Shown: positions 48,759 to 61,059 of the stretch, one piece after another
Layout: every line of letters begins with the position of its first letter
How positions within the stretch are numbered: position 1 is the first letter of the stretch
DNA from: Drechmeria coniospora
Lineage: Eukaryota > Ascomycota > Sordariomycetes > Hypocreales > Ophiocordycipitaceae
Length of the DNA: 64,000 nt
Assembly (NCBI RefSeq): GCF_001625195.1
Contig: NC_054391.1
Coordinates: 8,508,552 to 8,572,551 of the forward strand
Reading direction: 5' to 3'
Notes under the pieces: generated by a model
Told to the model about the DNA's origin: nothing
Databases searched by the model: none
The model's input: only the letters and a program-made list of their open reading frames with translations
Program-made: the position numbers and the translations under genes

Positions 48759-50795
48759 TTAACTGCGTCATGGTCAGCCAAGAGGCACGCACGAGCAGTC
48801 GACTGCCCGGGCGTGATGGGGGCATCTTCACGCATGCGGCGGCGGCGGCGAAAACGTACAACTTGTGGGGAGAGGCGGCGACCGTGGTCGGCCACTGGTA
48901 TCCAGCAGCATCGCTGAACTTGTAACCGTACGAGGCCGTGAAGTCGTCCAGGACGGCAGGGCCGCGGGAGCCTGACGTCGACGGTGAGCCGGGAGCCGGT
49001 GCGTGCGGAGCCAAGGCAAACTTACCATACGGGTACTCCATGGGGATGATTTCCTTGTTGTCGTCGAGGTAGTGGAGGAGGGGGGTAAATATGCGCCAGC
49101 TTGCGTCGAGCTCGTCGTCACGCACAAAATTGGAGTGATCGCCCTTGAGGCAGTCGAGCACCAGGGACTCGTACGCCTCCGGAATCTTGAGGTCGGAGAA
49201 GCGCCGTCGGTAGGTGAGGTCGAGCTCGGTGACGACGGTCTGCATGCTGAGCCCGGGCAGCTTCGAATTCATCTTGATGTAGACGCTCTCGTTCGGCTGG
49301 ATGCGCATGACAAGTTCGTTGCGCGGGATGTCCTTGAAGATGCCCGAGGTGACGTCCTTGAACTGGATTCGTATCTCCGTCTTCTGCTCGTTGAGCGCCT
49401 TGCCGGCCTTCATGATGAACGGGACGCCATCCCAGCGCTCGTTCTTAATGTGGGCGACGAGGGCGCAAAAGGTAGGGCACCTCGAGTCCTTGGGCACCGT
49501 GTCGTCCTCCTTGTACGACGGTTTGCTGCCGTCGAGGGACCGGCCGTACTGGCCGATGATGACGTTCTTGGGCTCGATGGGGGAAATGGCGCGGAGAACG
49601 CGGACCTTTTCGTCGCGGATGTCCTCCGAGTCGAACGAGAGGGGTCGCTCCATGGCGAGCAGGGTGAGCACCTGCAGCAGGTGGTTCTGCATCACGTCTC
49701 GGATGATGCCGAACTCGTCAAAGTACCCTCCTCGGCCCTCGGTGCCGAAGGGCTCCTTGAAGGTGATTTGCACGTTGTCGATGTTGTGCCTGTTCCAGGT
49801 GGCGCCCAGGAAGGAGTTGCCGAAGCGGAGTATCAGGATGTTCTTGACCATTTCCTTGCCGAGATAATGGTCGATGCGGAAGAGCTCCTCCTCCCTCCAG
49901 TCGGGCTCGAGAGACTTTTGCAGCTCACGGGAGCTGGCAAGATCCTTGCCGAACGGCTTCTCGACCTGCGCGGACCGGTCAGCGGCGGGACGGGCTCGGG
50001 CTCGGGCTCGGGCTCGGCTCGGGCTCGGACGGCGCTTACGATGACGCGGGCGATGCCCTTGGTCGGGTAGCAGCACTTCTTCAGGTGTTGAGAGACGATG
50101 GTGAAGACGCTGGGCGGCAGCGCCATGTAGAACAAGCGATGCGTCTCCGGCCGGTCCTTCTCCAGCTCCTGCAGGTGCCTGTTCAGGTTCTCGAAGGATT
50201 CGTCCTTGTCGTACTGGCCCGAGATGTACGAGCACAGGCCGCAAAACTTCTCCAGCTGCTGCTCAATCTCCTTGGTGGGCGTTTTCATGTACGACTTGAT
50301 CCTCCGCAGGTACTCCTCGTGGTCCATCTTGGTGCGAGCGTACCCGACGATCCTAACGTCTTTGGGGAGGAACTGGTTTCGGTACTGCGCGAAGACTGTT
50401 GGTTACCGTCGACGATTCCCCGACGGCGTCGAGGACATGGCCTCGGGGATGGAGGGAAGCTCACCAGTCCGAAAAGCGCGGGGTACTATCGGCGAGGCCA
50501 TCGATCAGCACGCAGTCAGGATGAGCAGCAGCCAAGGACGGCGGGGGACATCTCACGGTCTTTTTCTTCGCCAGGTCGCCCGAGGCGCCGAGCACGACGA
50601 TGGTCGTGTTCTCCTTCAGCTCCATGGTCCTGCGCGGCGACGGCCGTTAGCATCAACACGGGCGGGGCGCGGCAGGCGACAACACGATCGGCGGCATGCG
50701 CTCCGAGGCAATTCCTGCGTCTCGACTGGCTCCGCGAGCTCGCCCAGCAAGGTGGGGTAGCTACGAAGGACCTACCTGGCGGCAGACTTGTCCAT
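48759..50795 (-). CDS. ZWF1: Glucose-6-phosphate 1-dehydrogenase
   Basis: Cytosolic first enzyme of the oxidative pentose phosphate pathway, making NADPH; 504 aa, normal for the family. Seven exons: 50795-50776, 50629-50557, 50485-50465 (21 nt), 50384-50040, 49965-49026, 48971-48860 and 48762-48759 (last base of a Phe codon plus TAA). The NADP fold is IVVLGASGDLAKKKT; the 21-nt exon encodes YPALFGL and links it to YRNQFLPKDVRIVGYART. The G6PDH signature RIDHYLGKE is in exon 5, followed by MQNHLLQVLTLLAME and the substrate region. The C-terminus DDFTASYGYKFSDAAGYQWP fits fungal enzymes. The final short exon is inferred: without that splice the frame runs about 80 residues into unrelated sequence. 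An alternative start would be the second in-frame Met (MELKENTT). Confidence 0.95.
49966..50039 (-). repeat. Hexanucleotide (CGGGCT) run inside a G6PDH intron
   Basis: Intron 4 of the G6PDH gene contains several CGGGCT/CGGCTC units (plus-strand 49990-50030). In the unspliced frame it reads as an Glu-Pro repeat, but GTAAGC donor, CTGAC branch and GCAG acceptor mark it as intron. Confidence 0.85.
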
Positions 50796-52516
50796 GGCGG
50801 CAGAGGGCCGGGTTGCGGAGGAGACGGGGGTTGAGTCCAAAGAAAGGCGAACTGTCGAGGTAACCCGAGGGGCGGCGGGGTTGCTCGCTGCCGTCGCCGT
50901 GCCAAGACGTGATGCTGGCGGGTTGAGGGTGAGTAAGGCTGGTGGTGATGAGAGGGATGATGTTGGGCAACGAGGTTGCGAGGCGCTTCGGAAGAGCTGG
51001 GACGGGGTACCTACCTATTAATGCCGAGCGAGGCGGGGGCCACCACTAAAATCTTATCAGTAATACCGGGTTAGCATGAGTACGAACGAGTACAACTACT
51101 GTAAGTACTTGCACTCGCGCACAAGCACGCCGGGTGCGTACGAGTGAGAATACGCTGCACGGTCGGGCTGTGAAGCTGAAATGCTGCGGCTCGCCATTTG
51201 CCGAGCAGCAACATGAGGGCGAATTGTCGGTTGCACAGGTCGTTGTACGGGTGGTGGGTTGTCGCTCGTCCTCCAATTACCACTCGCCACTGTGCCTACG
51301 CACGGCTGTCCACGATGAGCTTTCAATTGGCATCCCAATTGATTGACGGACTGGCCACACAAGAGCATCACGTCATAAGGTTCGTCCGCCGATTTCCGTT
51401 TATATGCGCCAAAGTCGACCCCACTAAGTCAGTAGGTTGGTACTTACGATGCCAAAGTAGGAGTAGTTGGTGCCATTACTACTATATGCGTACGAGTGCA
51501 AGCCAACTAATGGCACTCCAGGTCTAAAACCTACATGTACATGCATGTACTTGCTTCGTCTGCAGTTCACTTCATGCAAGTACTCGCATGCCCCCAACAA
51601 GTTTCCATCAACTTTGAAAGGGCCCTGGATGAGAGGCGAGGTGCGAGTTTGAGGGGAATGGTACGCGGGTCGCGAGGTGGTCCCTCGGTTCAGACATGCA
51701 TTCAGGCAGCAGTTTTAATTCGATGGCGGACGAAAGCTCGCTTTCCGAGCACTCTGCTTTATTAGTAAGTCAATTACGGAGTACGGAGTACTGGATGACG
51801 AGATGCGCGACGACAAAAGCAGAAGAGCGGAGCCGTGTGAATGTGCCCTCCGGTGTTCTCTGTCCACTGTGGCTGGCGTTCCAGCCACAAGAGGCGGTGC
51901 CACATTTGCCGAGCAACACCACGTCCAATCCGAGGTCCAGTACGGAGTAAGTGCTGTAATACGTAAGTAAGTACAGTAGTTGTACTCCGTACTGTACAAG
52001 CTCAAGTACTTAAGTAGTTGTGTGTGAGTACAGTACTGTACTGTACTGTAGTGTACGGAGTAGCTGTGCATGTACTCCGTACTTGCGAAGGATTCGAGGG
52101 GTGCCTATTTAAGTAGCTACGGAGTACAAGTATCTACAGTACTGTACAGTACAGCAGGTGCAGGTACTTAGGGTACAAGTACTTGGGTAGGTACCTTAGT
52201 ACCTTGGCCGTAAGTACTTAAGTACTTCTTACTTTGCACTTTATTAATTGTGAATGCTCCGTTCGGACCGGTGCTAGTGCGAGTAGGTACAGTACACCAC
52301 TTGGTAGACAAACTGCCCTAAACTAGCACGTGACCGCAAGGGCACAAAGTTTTCATGCCGGTGACGCCGCACACCATTGTCGCATCCACTGACCTTTACA
52401 GCCGGACATCACGAAACGACGTGCACCAGCAACCAGGGACAGGTCTTTGAGATAAGACAGTTCTCTTCGACTATTCCCTTGTTTTCCTTTGGCTGTTTGC
52501 GAGGAAATCATTCACC
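50796..52516. other. Divergent promoter region, G6PDH / eL33
   Basis: About 1.7 kb with both promoters and 5' leaders. AGTACTG/GTACGGAG words cluster at 51775-52230 (e.g. CTGTACTGTACTGTA around 52033). No gene recognised. Confidence 0.6.
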
Positions 52517-53189
52517 ATGCCTTCGGAGAGTGGCCACAGATGTAAGGAGATCCCCTCACGGCTCGCGAGAGAAGCGTACCACCATGCCCGTCCCGATTTG
52601 CTGACGTTTGGACATAGTATACGTCAAGTGAGTACCGCCCGACGGAAACGAAAGCGCAGATGCCGCCCTCGGCGGGAACGACTGAAAGCCATCTATCGGC
52701 CGCGGCGTGCAAGCGCCAGGGCTGCGTCGATGCCCTCGCAAACAGCATGAGCCAGGAAACTAACCAGACGCGAACAGGGGACGTCACCTGAGCTATCAAC
52801 GCTCGCGTCACATCACCCACCCCGGCACGAGCCTGATCAAGATCGAGGGCGTTGACGACACCAACGGTGCCAAGTACGAATTTCCCACGGCCCAGGCTCG
52901 ACGGACGAGATTGCTGACGTCGGTGCTGCAGCTTCTACCTGGGCAAGAAGGTCGCCTACGTCTACCGGGCCCAGCGCGAGATCCGAGGCTCCAAGATCCG
53001 TGTCATCTGGGGCAAGGTCACCCGACCGCACGGTGAGCCCGTCTTTGATTCGAGCCGCTAATGCACCGCTTGCTGACATGACGGCTTGCAGGCAATTCCG
53101 GCGTCGTCCGCGCCAAGTTCACTTCTCCTCTCCCCACAAAGTCGTTCGGTGCTTCGGTTCGCGTCATGCTGTACCCCTCGTCGATATAA
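52517..53189 (+). CDS. RPL33: 60S ribosomal protein eL33 (RPL33 / L35a)
   Basis: Cytosolic large-subunit ribosomal protein; 109 aa, the usual fungal size. Five exons: 52517-52541, 52618-52627 (10 nt), 52778-52873, 52932-53032 and 53092-53189. The spliced protein starts [20 protein letters not shown], where the 10-nt exon supplies the end of Leu, Tyr, Val and most of Lys. It continues [48 protein letters not shown] and ends [11 protein letters not shown], all family-typical. Donors are GTAAGG, GTGAGT, GTACGA and GTGAGC, with CTGAC or CTAAC branches near each acceptor. Four introns in a 330-nt coding sequence is dense; introns near the start are common in fungal ribosomal protein genes. Divergent from G6PDH. 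Confidence 0.95.
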
Positions 53190-53400
53190 GTATGGATTTG
53201 GGATGGAGTTGGTATCGAGGGCGCCTCTCATTTGGCTGCATTGGCCGAGGCAAGGATAAAGCATATTGCCTTGACTGAGGCGATGAATTAAAAGATGTCA
53301 AATACCCAACTTGAATGGTCCCGAGATGGTGACGTGATGCTGCCGTGTCGACCCTGCAACAGGAGTGACGAGACGGCGCGATCCCGACGCCCAAGATGAC

Positions 53401-53705
53401 CGAGTCGACACATCCATCCTCGATCCATTCTTGACCCGGAAGCCGTGGGACGACGAAATTTACGGGGAGAGAAAGGATAGCGAAACGGTCCATGCCGATG
53501 GCCGAGTCGACCCATCCATCCTCGATCCATCCTTGACCCGGAAGCCGTGGGACGACGAAATTTACGGGGAGAGAAAGGATACCGAGACGGTCCATGCCGA
53601 TGGCCGAGTCGACCCATCCATCCTCGATCCATCCTTGACCCGGAAGCCGTGGGACGACGAAGTTACGGGGGGAGAAAGGATACCGAGACGGTCCATGCCG
53701 ATGGC
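53401..53705. repeat. 102-bp tandem repeat, three copies
   Basis: Copies start at 53401, 53503 and 53605 (each CGAGTCGAC...), differing by a few substitutions. Because 102 is a multiple of three, both strands can stay open: the plus frame gives a 34-residue unit (DPSLTRKPWDDEIYGERK) and the minus frame another (SLPVNFVVPRLPGQ). The third copy carries a one-base net deletion (GAAGTTACGGGG versus GAAATTTACGGGG) that shifts the frame, which argues against coding use of the full array. Confidence 0.95.
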
Positions 53706-55000
53706 CATGGTACGCTTGTCGCCTTCGAGGTCAGACGAGCTGGCGGACAAGCGACGTGCGAGAGCGAACTGGACACAACGGGACGACTGGCGATCGAGGT
53801 GGTGCGCAGCCAAGGCGGATGTCTTCACGGCTGAGCATGAAGCACGGGCCTTGATGAGGGAGGAAAGCGGCATGTACGAGGCTCGGCTCTGTGGCATGTG
53901 CCGATGGCGAGATCGGCTCCAAGTGCACTTGCTCGGAGCAAGTCCCCGGCCCAGTTCCCGGCCCGACGAAGGGCTGCCGCACCGGCGAAGCTGGTCACGA
54001 CACGGAGCAGCGTCCGCTGCACAATTCGGAACTCTTTCTCGAAAAGCACCGGCTATCCCGCGGGGTCGTGGCTCACCGGCATGCTCGTACATGGCGATGG
54101 CCACGAAGCGTGATGCAGCCCCGCAAGCGTAGGTTCTTGGGAGGAAGCCCGGCCGTGCAAGGTCGACGGTGACGCCCATCAGAAGCACCTCCGAGACGTG
54201 TAGATTCGAGCAGCCGTGGGTGATGGGGGGGGGACATGACGTCCTTCCGCGCGAGCGCCTGAAGACGACTTGAGCTTGCATAACGTCATGGCATTCTCGT
54301 TCGGCATGCTGAGCATAACTCTATCGTTGCGCCATCGGATTCTGCGGTCGACTGTCCATCATCTGCAGACACGGATCTGCTTGGGGGGTTCGTTTGAAGC
54401 CGGAGGAGGGGGACGAGAAAAGGTAGAAATTGAGTTTTGCCCCTCCCTGGACAGGATGTGGTGTGTCGAGGAAACCCCTAGCGCTCCCTCATTCTAGCGG
54501 TTCCTGGCAACGGCAGCGAATGAAGGCGAATCACAACGGCTCCAGCATCATCCTCGGACCCTAGTCCAGGGGAGCTGGCGGCGGTTGAACTGCACGTACA
54601 AGGAAGCAGCCGGCGGCCATCCCCTGCGCAAGTAGTGGCGTCGAAGGATTGAACTCGTCTCGGAGAATTGAACGTGGAGCGCGGAAGACTCCAGTCCGCA
54701 CCGGTCGCCGAGGCGGAATTGAGGGTGCAGAGGCGCTCGTGAGTTCCCAGCGTGCATGCGAGCCTTGGCCGGATGTGCGGGACTGGTTGCGGCCGAGAAG
54801 CAATCATCTGCGTGCCGGAGACTTGCCAACGATGGGGGGATGGGCAGGGGAACGATATGCTTCAAACCAGACACACCCCTAGATGCTCCGAGATGAAGGA
54901 GCATCCTCGTACGGCGGAGGGAGCAGAGGGCAAATACCACTAGTGACGAAAAGTCCGCCCAGCGTTCTGCACAGTACGCCGATGGCGGCACGTGAGCATG

Positions 55001-55235
55001 TACTCCTACACCTTCAACTATTATTACCTGTAATTACTATGTACGTGCCTAGTAGGTGCCTGCAATCGCTATGTGACTTGTGCGTACAGAGCACAGCTAC
55101 AAGTACAAGCAAGTACAGTAAGTAATACATGTACTTACTCCTACACCTTCAAGTATTATTACCTGTACGTGCCTATTAGTAGGTACCTGCAATCGCTATG
55201 TGACTTGTGCGTAAGTACAGAGCACACCTTCAACC
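55001..55235. repeat. Tandem duplication with 135-bp period
   Basis: TACTCCTACACCTTCAA occurs at 55001 and 55136; TGCAATCGCTATGTGACTTG and following TGTGCGTA...AGAGCACA also occur in both copies. Small indels made of GTAC-type words distinguish the copies. Confidence 0.9.
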
Positions 55236-58200
55236 AAGTACAGTACATGTCCTCCGTACTTGTGTCGACATGCGTTGCCAAGCACGGCACCTACAGGGTA
55301 TCTCCCGATGCTGGTAGGGCGTGTGTGTGCACAACTACACTTACGGAGTACAACTATTAATTACGGCCAGTCTCGGCAGCGCTGACACGCGCGACGAGCC
55401 CGACATGATCGTTCTTCAGGACCCCTGCCGAGACAATGAATAGGTGCCGTGGTGTGCCGAGCGTGCTGGTGACCAACCAGATGGCGTAGGGGGAAGCACG
55501 CAATGATCCATTCGGCGCGGGTCGGGAGCGAGGTTATTTGCATATTCATGAGCGCATGATGACGAGCATGGCACAGCCGATCAAGATGGCCCCAGATTGA
55601 CCTGTTTTCCGAGAATGACCCCAAGTACCAGGGTGGTAGTGGTAGTCATTGGCACACCTGGGCGAACCGAGAGCGAAGGCGCTGTTCCCACCAGCACCCG
55701 TAGGTGTAGACCTCCCTCGGCCCTGCGAGAATATCCGTCGACACATCTGCAGGTCCCATACCTGGATTCGACGTGCAAGTACTCCGTACATGCGACAGGC
55801 ACGTACGGGGTGCTGCTGTATTGGCAGCATGTTCGTATTCGTGCGGTCGGAGTAGGTGTGGCGGCATTCGCACACTGCGTACTAGGTAGACTGGACTGAC
55901 TGTACTCCGTACAGGTAGTACATTTGATTCATGGGTGCTTCTAGTACGGAGCAGCCAGGTCGGGTACTGTACAGGTCAGGGTACAGTGTAGTAATTACTA
56001 GATAGACGCCGAGACCTGGTTGGAGTGGCCAGCTTACGCGTCGGCCGACGAACGGCCTGGTGATGGATCGATCACTTGCGCCTGCCAGCGCCGATGACGG
56101 TGGTGGATCCGCACGCCCCAACCTGCAAACTGTACTTGAGCAAGCACGCAAGTACTTCTACGGTCACTTGTTGTATTCGTACCTACTAGCTATTACCAGA
56201 ATGAACTTAGTTGTCGGTCCTGGTACGTGCAAGAGCATGTACCGACATGTACATCCGCGCAGGTGTACAGTATTACGCAGCTGCATTACGCAGCTGTGTT
56301 GGCAAAGGCGCAAAGGCGCGAGCAGGGTTGAAAGAACGCATCACCGGCCAGCAACCACTGCACTTGCTCTCCGGTAATTGCGCGGGACGGGGGGGGCGGC
56401 CGTGAATGACACCCGGCGTCGCCCGAGGTGGACCATCGGCTCATCGAAGAGGTGAGCCTGTCGGAAGCAATCAGGTGAGAAATGGCAAGTTCCCTACGAC
56501 TCGGGTGCAGGGCACGGATACACGCAAGTACAGGTTGCAGTTATTCGTTGCGGGTCCGCATCGACTTGCTTGTACAAGCAAGTCGGTGTACTCGCAGCGC
56601 GACAAGGACGGGGTCGATGGAGGTTCTGACATTTGTCCATATCGGTGAGTATACAGGTACTTACATGCACATACATGTACAAGAACGCAAGTGTACACTG
56701 TCCTCCGTACTTTGTACAGAACAAAGCATTTGATAAGCTGGTACGGAGTGTACATGCACTCGCATGCAAGTATGATGTAGGCGGACTCGGGCATCGAAAT
56801 CAGGTACCGTACGGGCCCTGGGGCAAGTACTTACAGCCAATACAAGCTGTACTCCGTGCATGCCGGCGTTACGTACCAGCATGTACAAGCACACCCAAGT
56901 AACTAGTAAGTAGTTGTAGTTTGTACGGACGTACTTGTGCATGCGCAAGTGCTACAGTTAGTTTTTGTACGTATGTACGTACTTACTTCCATGGGTGGGG
57001 AGCTGCCTTGGTGCCTGTAGTCTTGCTTCAAGATGCCAGTAAGTACACGAGCATGTAGGAACTAGACAGGTCATGCCGTCCACGAGCATGTACTTCGCAC
57101 TCGTCCATCAGTGCCCAGTACTTGCCGCCTGCACGGAGGAGTGCTGGTGCCTACGCCCAAGGGCAAGTCTGCCGTAGGTACCTAGTAGCTACTAGGTAGG
57201 TAATTACCACCTAGTACTAGGTATTAATACTCCGTACAGTACGGATCGATCGGAGCGTGGCACACCGATTACTGCGTGGTATTATTAGTATCACGTAATT
57301 ACAGCACCCTTGAATTTGGACGGCTTGTCATTGTGGGCCTCTGTACCGCGTTAGCCGACGGTGCGACAGTTGCGGTCGCAGGGTGCGCGTCCTTGCGTCG
57401 CACCTCAGCATGAAGCAAGCAGTAGTACGCCGTAGTTGTGACCTGCACCGCGCCACTCCTCGTCACCGTCGGCGGGAAACATGGCGTCGCACAGGCGAAC
57501 CGCGAATTGATCAAGCATTGGCCGGCTGGAGCACGCTGCAGCCACAGATCTCGATGCCGGCGACGGAGGCGACGCAGACACTTCGGCCTTGCTGCCGCGT
57601 GGCAGTCATCGCACGAATCTCGCCCCATCCAACTTTGTGCCGGGAAGGATTTTGGACGCGAGGCGACGAGCATCTCGTCGTCGTTCCGCACTGCGTAGGA
57701 CTATCCGGCACTATCTGTTACTGGCGAGCGCTGGGAGAGGTGTACAGAGTCCAGACCGCCGCGATACTTGCACGGAGTAGGGAATACTCGAGTACGTGAT
57801 ACCACCCGAGGCACACATGTGCCGAGGTAGGTACCTGCCTGGAATGCTCGCATGCGAGGCAAATGAGCTCGGTCAACTTGAAGCAGTCGGCCTCCTTGAA
57901 GGCGTCGAACGATGGTCAGCCGATGCGCTCCCTCGTCTTGTCGCACTTCCCATAGGGCACAGGCTGCCTTTCGTCTCGGGAACTGGTGCCAAGGAGTGCT
58001 GCGAGCTCGCGAATGCTCGTTTCGAGTATATACGGTTCACACAGGAACCCAACACGACAGCCTGGACATGCTGCCAGTACTCTGCACAGCCAAGGTACTC
58101 GATACATGTACAAACTTGCATAAGTGCATACCTACACCGATACAAGTGCGTACGCGTATCACGTATGCAATGTGTTTCGAAAAGGTACTTTGTACATGCA

Positions 58201-58410
58201 TGCGTCGTGCCATCCCTGCATCGAAACGGCGATACATACTTTTGGTGCGGGAGGTCATTGCTTCGATTCGCGCGAATTGTGCACTTGCGTTCGAAATTGC
58301 CCCCAACCGGCACATGGATGTGGGTTGTGAGATGTTCACTCGGTGCTACGGAGTGCATCTACACACACACCTAGTAATTAGATGACGTGCAATTGCAGTC
58401 AGTAGTACGG

Positions 58411-58493
58411 AGTACAAGACGGAGTAATTACTACAAGACGGAGTACTTGATCACTACAAGACGGAGTAATACTTGATTGCTAAAGACGGAGTA
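58411..58493. repeat. Cluster of four AAGACGGAGTA repeats
   Basis: AAGACGGAGTA occurs at 58416, 58435, 58458 and 58483, usually preceded by CTAC and followed by ATTACT or CTTGAT, giving a degenerate tandem array with 19-25 bp spacing. Confidence 0.9.
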
Positions 58494-61059
58494 CTGTAGG
58501 CGTCCTTGCATGTGCAGGCATATCTGATGTAATACAGTACGGAGAACGAGGTACTGTACGCAATGGTAGAGAGCAAGTGCCGCAAAAAGTACAGAGTACG
58601 GAGTAATACGCCGCACATGTACGGAGTACTTGTACAACGTAAGACTCCGTGCTCCGCAAGTACACTTGTGTTCGCAAGCCTGCACCGTGCGAATTGGACC
58701 AGCGCTCGTACTGGTGCGTACCGATACAAACGCCCGGCCGTAGGGGCGAGGGTGCCGCAAGCCCCCGCTGCGGGTAATGTCCACGAGAATCAAGATCTGG
58801 CCCCATCTCGACCCCAGTCTTCAGTGGCGACCCGCTATAATTATAGCATGCGGCGCCCGTACCAGTACCCGTGCTCGTGCCGGGAGTACCTGGACGCGAA
58901 TTATTCGTACGGAGTACGGCGGCGACGTACCGGGAAATCGGGATGGCCTCTCTTGATCCCCCGAACAGGCTCGGCCTTTATCCGTTGCCCAATCGATCCT
59001 CGACCCTACCTCATCGGTACCTACAGTTCCTACCCAAGTACTACCTAGGTAGGCAGTCCCGAGAGGTACCGAGTGCTTTGGTGCGGGCGGACGGCGATGA
59101 GTTCCCCAGCACCGGCCGACCGCACCTGGGATGCACTCGGATCGACTAGCTGCTGTCTGGTGCGGACGAGCCGCCCGTCACCTCCCACCTTTGAACCTCG
59201 TATTCCACTCGTATTACCGCGCGAGGTCAGCCACCGCAGCTGGTCGGCTCCTTCACCATACGGCACCCTTCGTCTGGCAACCTGCTCGTCACACTTCGCC
59301 ACCGTCTGCCGTCCTACCGATAGGCAGCAATCGTCGATTGGGCAACACCCCAGCGCGAAGCGCGCAGTCGCCGTGGTATTTATTCCCAGCCACCACGCTC
59401 GTTTCAACCTCGAGATGCAGTCATGGTCTGCCGGACAGGGCACGTATGCATGCACTCCGAACCGCGTGCAGTGCTCCTCCGTGTGCACCCGTGCAAGGCG
59501 CGCACACACACACACACACACGTCTGCACCTCGTTTGCCATCCACCTTGGAGCTGGAGCCTACCACTAATACTAGCAGCCATGCTAGAGCAGCGGCACTT
59601 GCTCGCTAGCAGCCCCAAGTAGGATCCAACTCACATGTGTGCTGTGCTGGACGTGCACTTGGCTGGCCGTACGGTGCGCCGCGTGCCAAGTATTACCTGC
59701 CCTCCCGCGCAGTCCGATAGCAGACTAGTCGTCTCGTTCCTACGTCACAAGCGTTCAGCATTCCGCCTCTCCGCCAAGCCAGACGCCGCGCCGCCAAGTT
59801 GCTGATACGGACGACTAGCAGATGCCGCCAGCTCCGGTTCGTTCACGCGAGCAGACCCAAGTGCTTGTACCTGCTACCTGCTCGGCTGGGCAACCGTCGC
59901 GGCGACTCGCAACTTGCGGCCACGGACCTTCTCGTGGCGCTGATGGCCGGGACACGCTGCCACCGGCTCCAGGGAATGCGACGTGCGTGATTTTGCGCTG
60001 CCTTGAGCCTCCAATGAAGCCGGGCGAGCTCGGCGAGCCGCTCTCAGAACTGTCGCACGCAAGGACTGAGACACTTTGAACGCAAAAGGGCCAACAACGT
60101 GGCTGTGAATGATCCGAGTCAAGACGGCGTCCACCGTGGCGAATGGAAGAAAACAACATTACCGGCCACGCTGCATCGCGCAGCCCGTGAAACACAGTTC
60201 TGCCTGATGCAAACCGGAGCGTAAGAAGCCGATGTTGTAGGTTGCCGTTGAGGAGCCATTTGCTTCCTCACCCGTGTCCATCTCGCCTCGGCATGTAACG
60301 AACGTACCGCAAAGTAATATTTTACGATTGGGCCACAAGGCAGTACCTACTTCCACTGCTTCAGCGATCGCCGCGCAGTGGAGATGGGGGAGGGAGGGAG
60401 CATAAGTAGGTACCTACGGAGTAATAGTTGTACAGTACTCAAGTACAGTACGCGCTTTGTCACTACTGCACAGCTTGAGTTGTTTCGGACCACCCCCCCC
60501 CCCCCCCCAACCCTCCCTCCCCTCCTAACCCTCCCTCCCCTCCTCTCCCCTCCCCTCCCCTTCCCCCCACACCTAGTTTCCCCCTGTCGTTCCTGTCACA
60601 GCGGACATCGACCGGGTAGGACGCTCCACCCAAGCAGGACCCAAAACTTACCAAGCACCTGAACGCAACCCACCGCGCCCAAACTTCTTGCCGCCCCCCC
60701 CCCCCCCCCAAACACCCTCCCGAAATATCCACCAAAGAGCACATCCCATCCTAGATTCATCGATTCCTTCCTTCTTTCCGCTTTCATAGCCTCTCCTCTC
60801 GTCTTTCTGTGTGCACGGCCGGTTGAACCCGACTCGCCGTTTCATAACGTCATTTTCGAAATATAACGCTCCCTATTCTTCTCTCCCGCACACAACCCAT
60901 CATCCGCCTTGACCGTCTCCTCTCCTCGATACCCACCCAGGACCTCTTCATCCTTCGTCCTTTGTCCGAGGCCAACGAACCCTTGACGGGGCACCAGCCG
61001 TTCCCTGGCGATCCTGCTTCCATACTTGATACGACCGGCGCCTTCTCGAGTCCAGCACC

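Larger units (their letters stand above)
53190..61059. other. Longest gene-poor block (7.9 kb), repeat-rich
   Basis: I find no gene I can support. It contains a 102-bp tandem repeat (53401-53705), a 135-bp-spaced tandem duplication (55001-55235), a clustered AAGACGGAGTA repeat (58411-58493), an (AC)n run at 59506-59521, C runs at 60493-60508 and 60694-60709, and many GTAC words (55000-57300, 58380-58650). Open frames at 53365-54132, 57383-57799 and 59073-59609 are mutually overlapping and match nothing I know. From about 60490 to 61059 a pyrimidine-rich tract is likely the promoter and leader of the DUF2406 gene. Confidence 0.6.

Noticed and set aside
49966..50039. Glu-Pro repeat insert in G6PDH
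   Set aside because: The segment has donor, branch and acceptor signals and interrupts the invariant RVIVEKPFGKDL motif, so it is an intron.
53562..54281. 239-aa minus-strand open frame including the 102-bp repeats
   Set aside because: Opposed by a plus-strand frame of similar length; the repeat indel and lack of a family make neither convincing.
59073..59609. 178-aa plus-strand open frame
   Set aside because: Overlaps other frames of similar length, contains a His/Thr tract from an (AC)n run, shows no family and no splice context.
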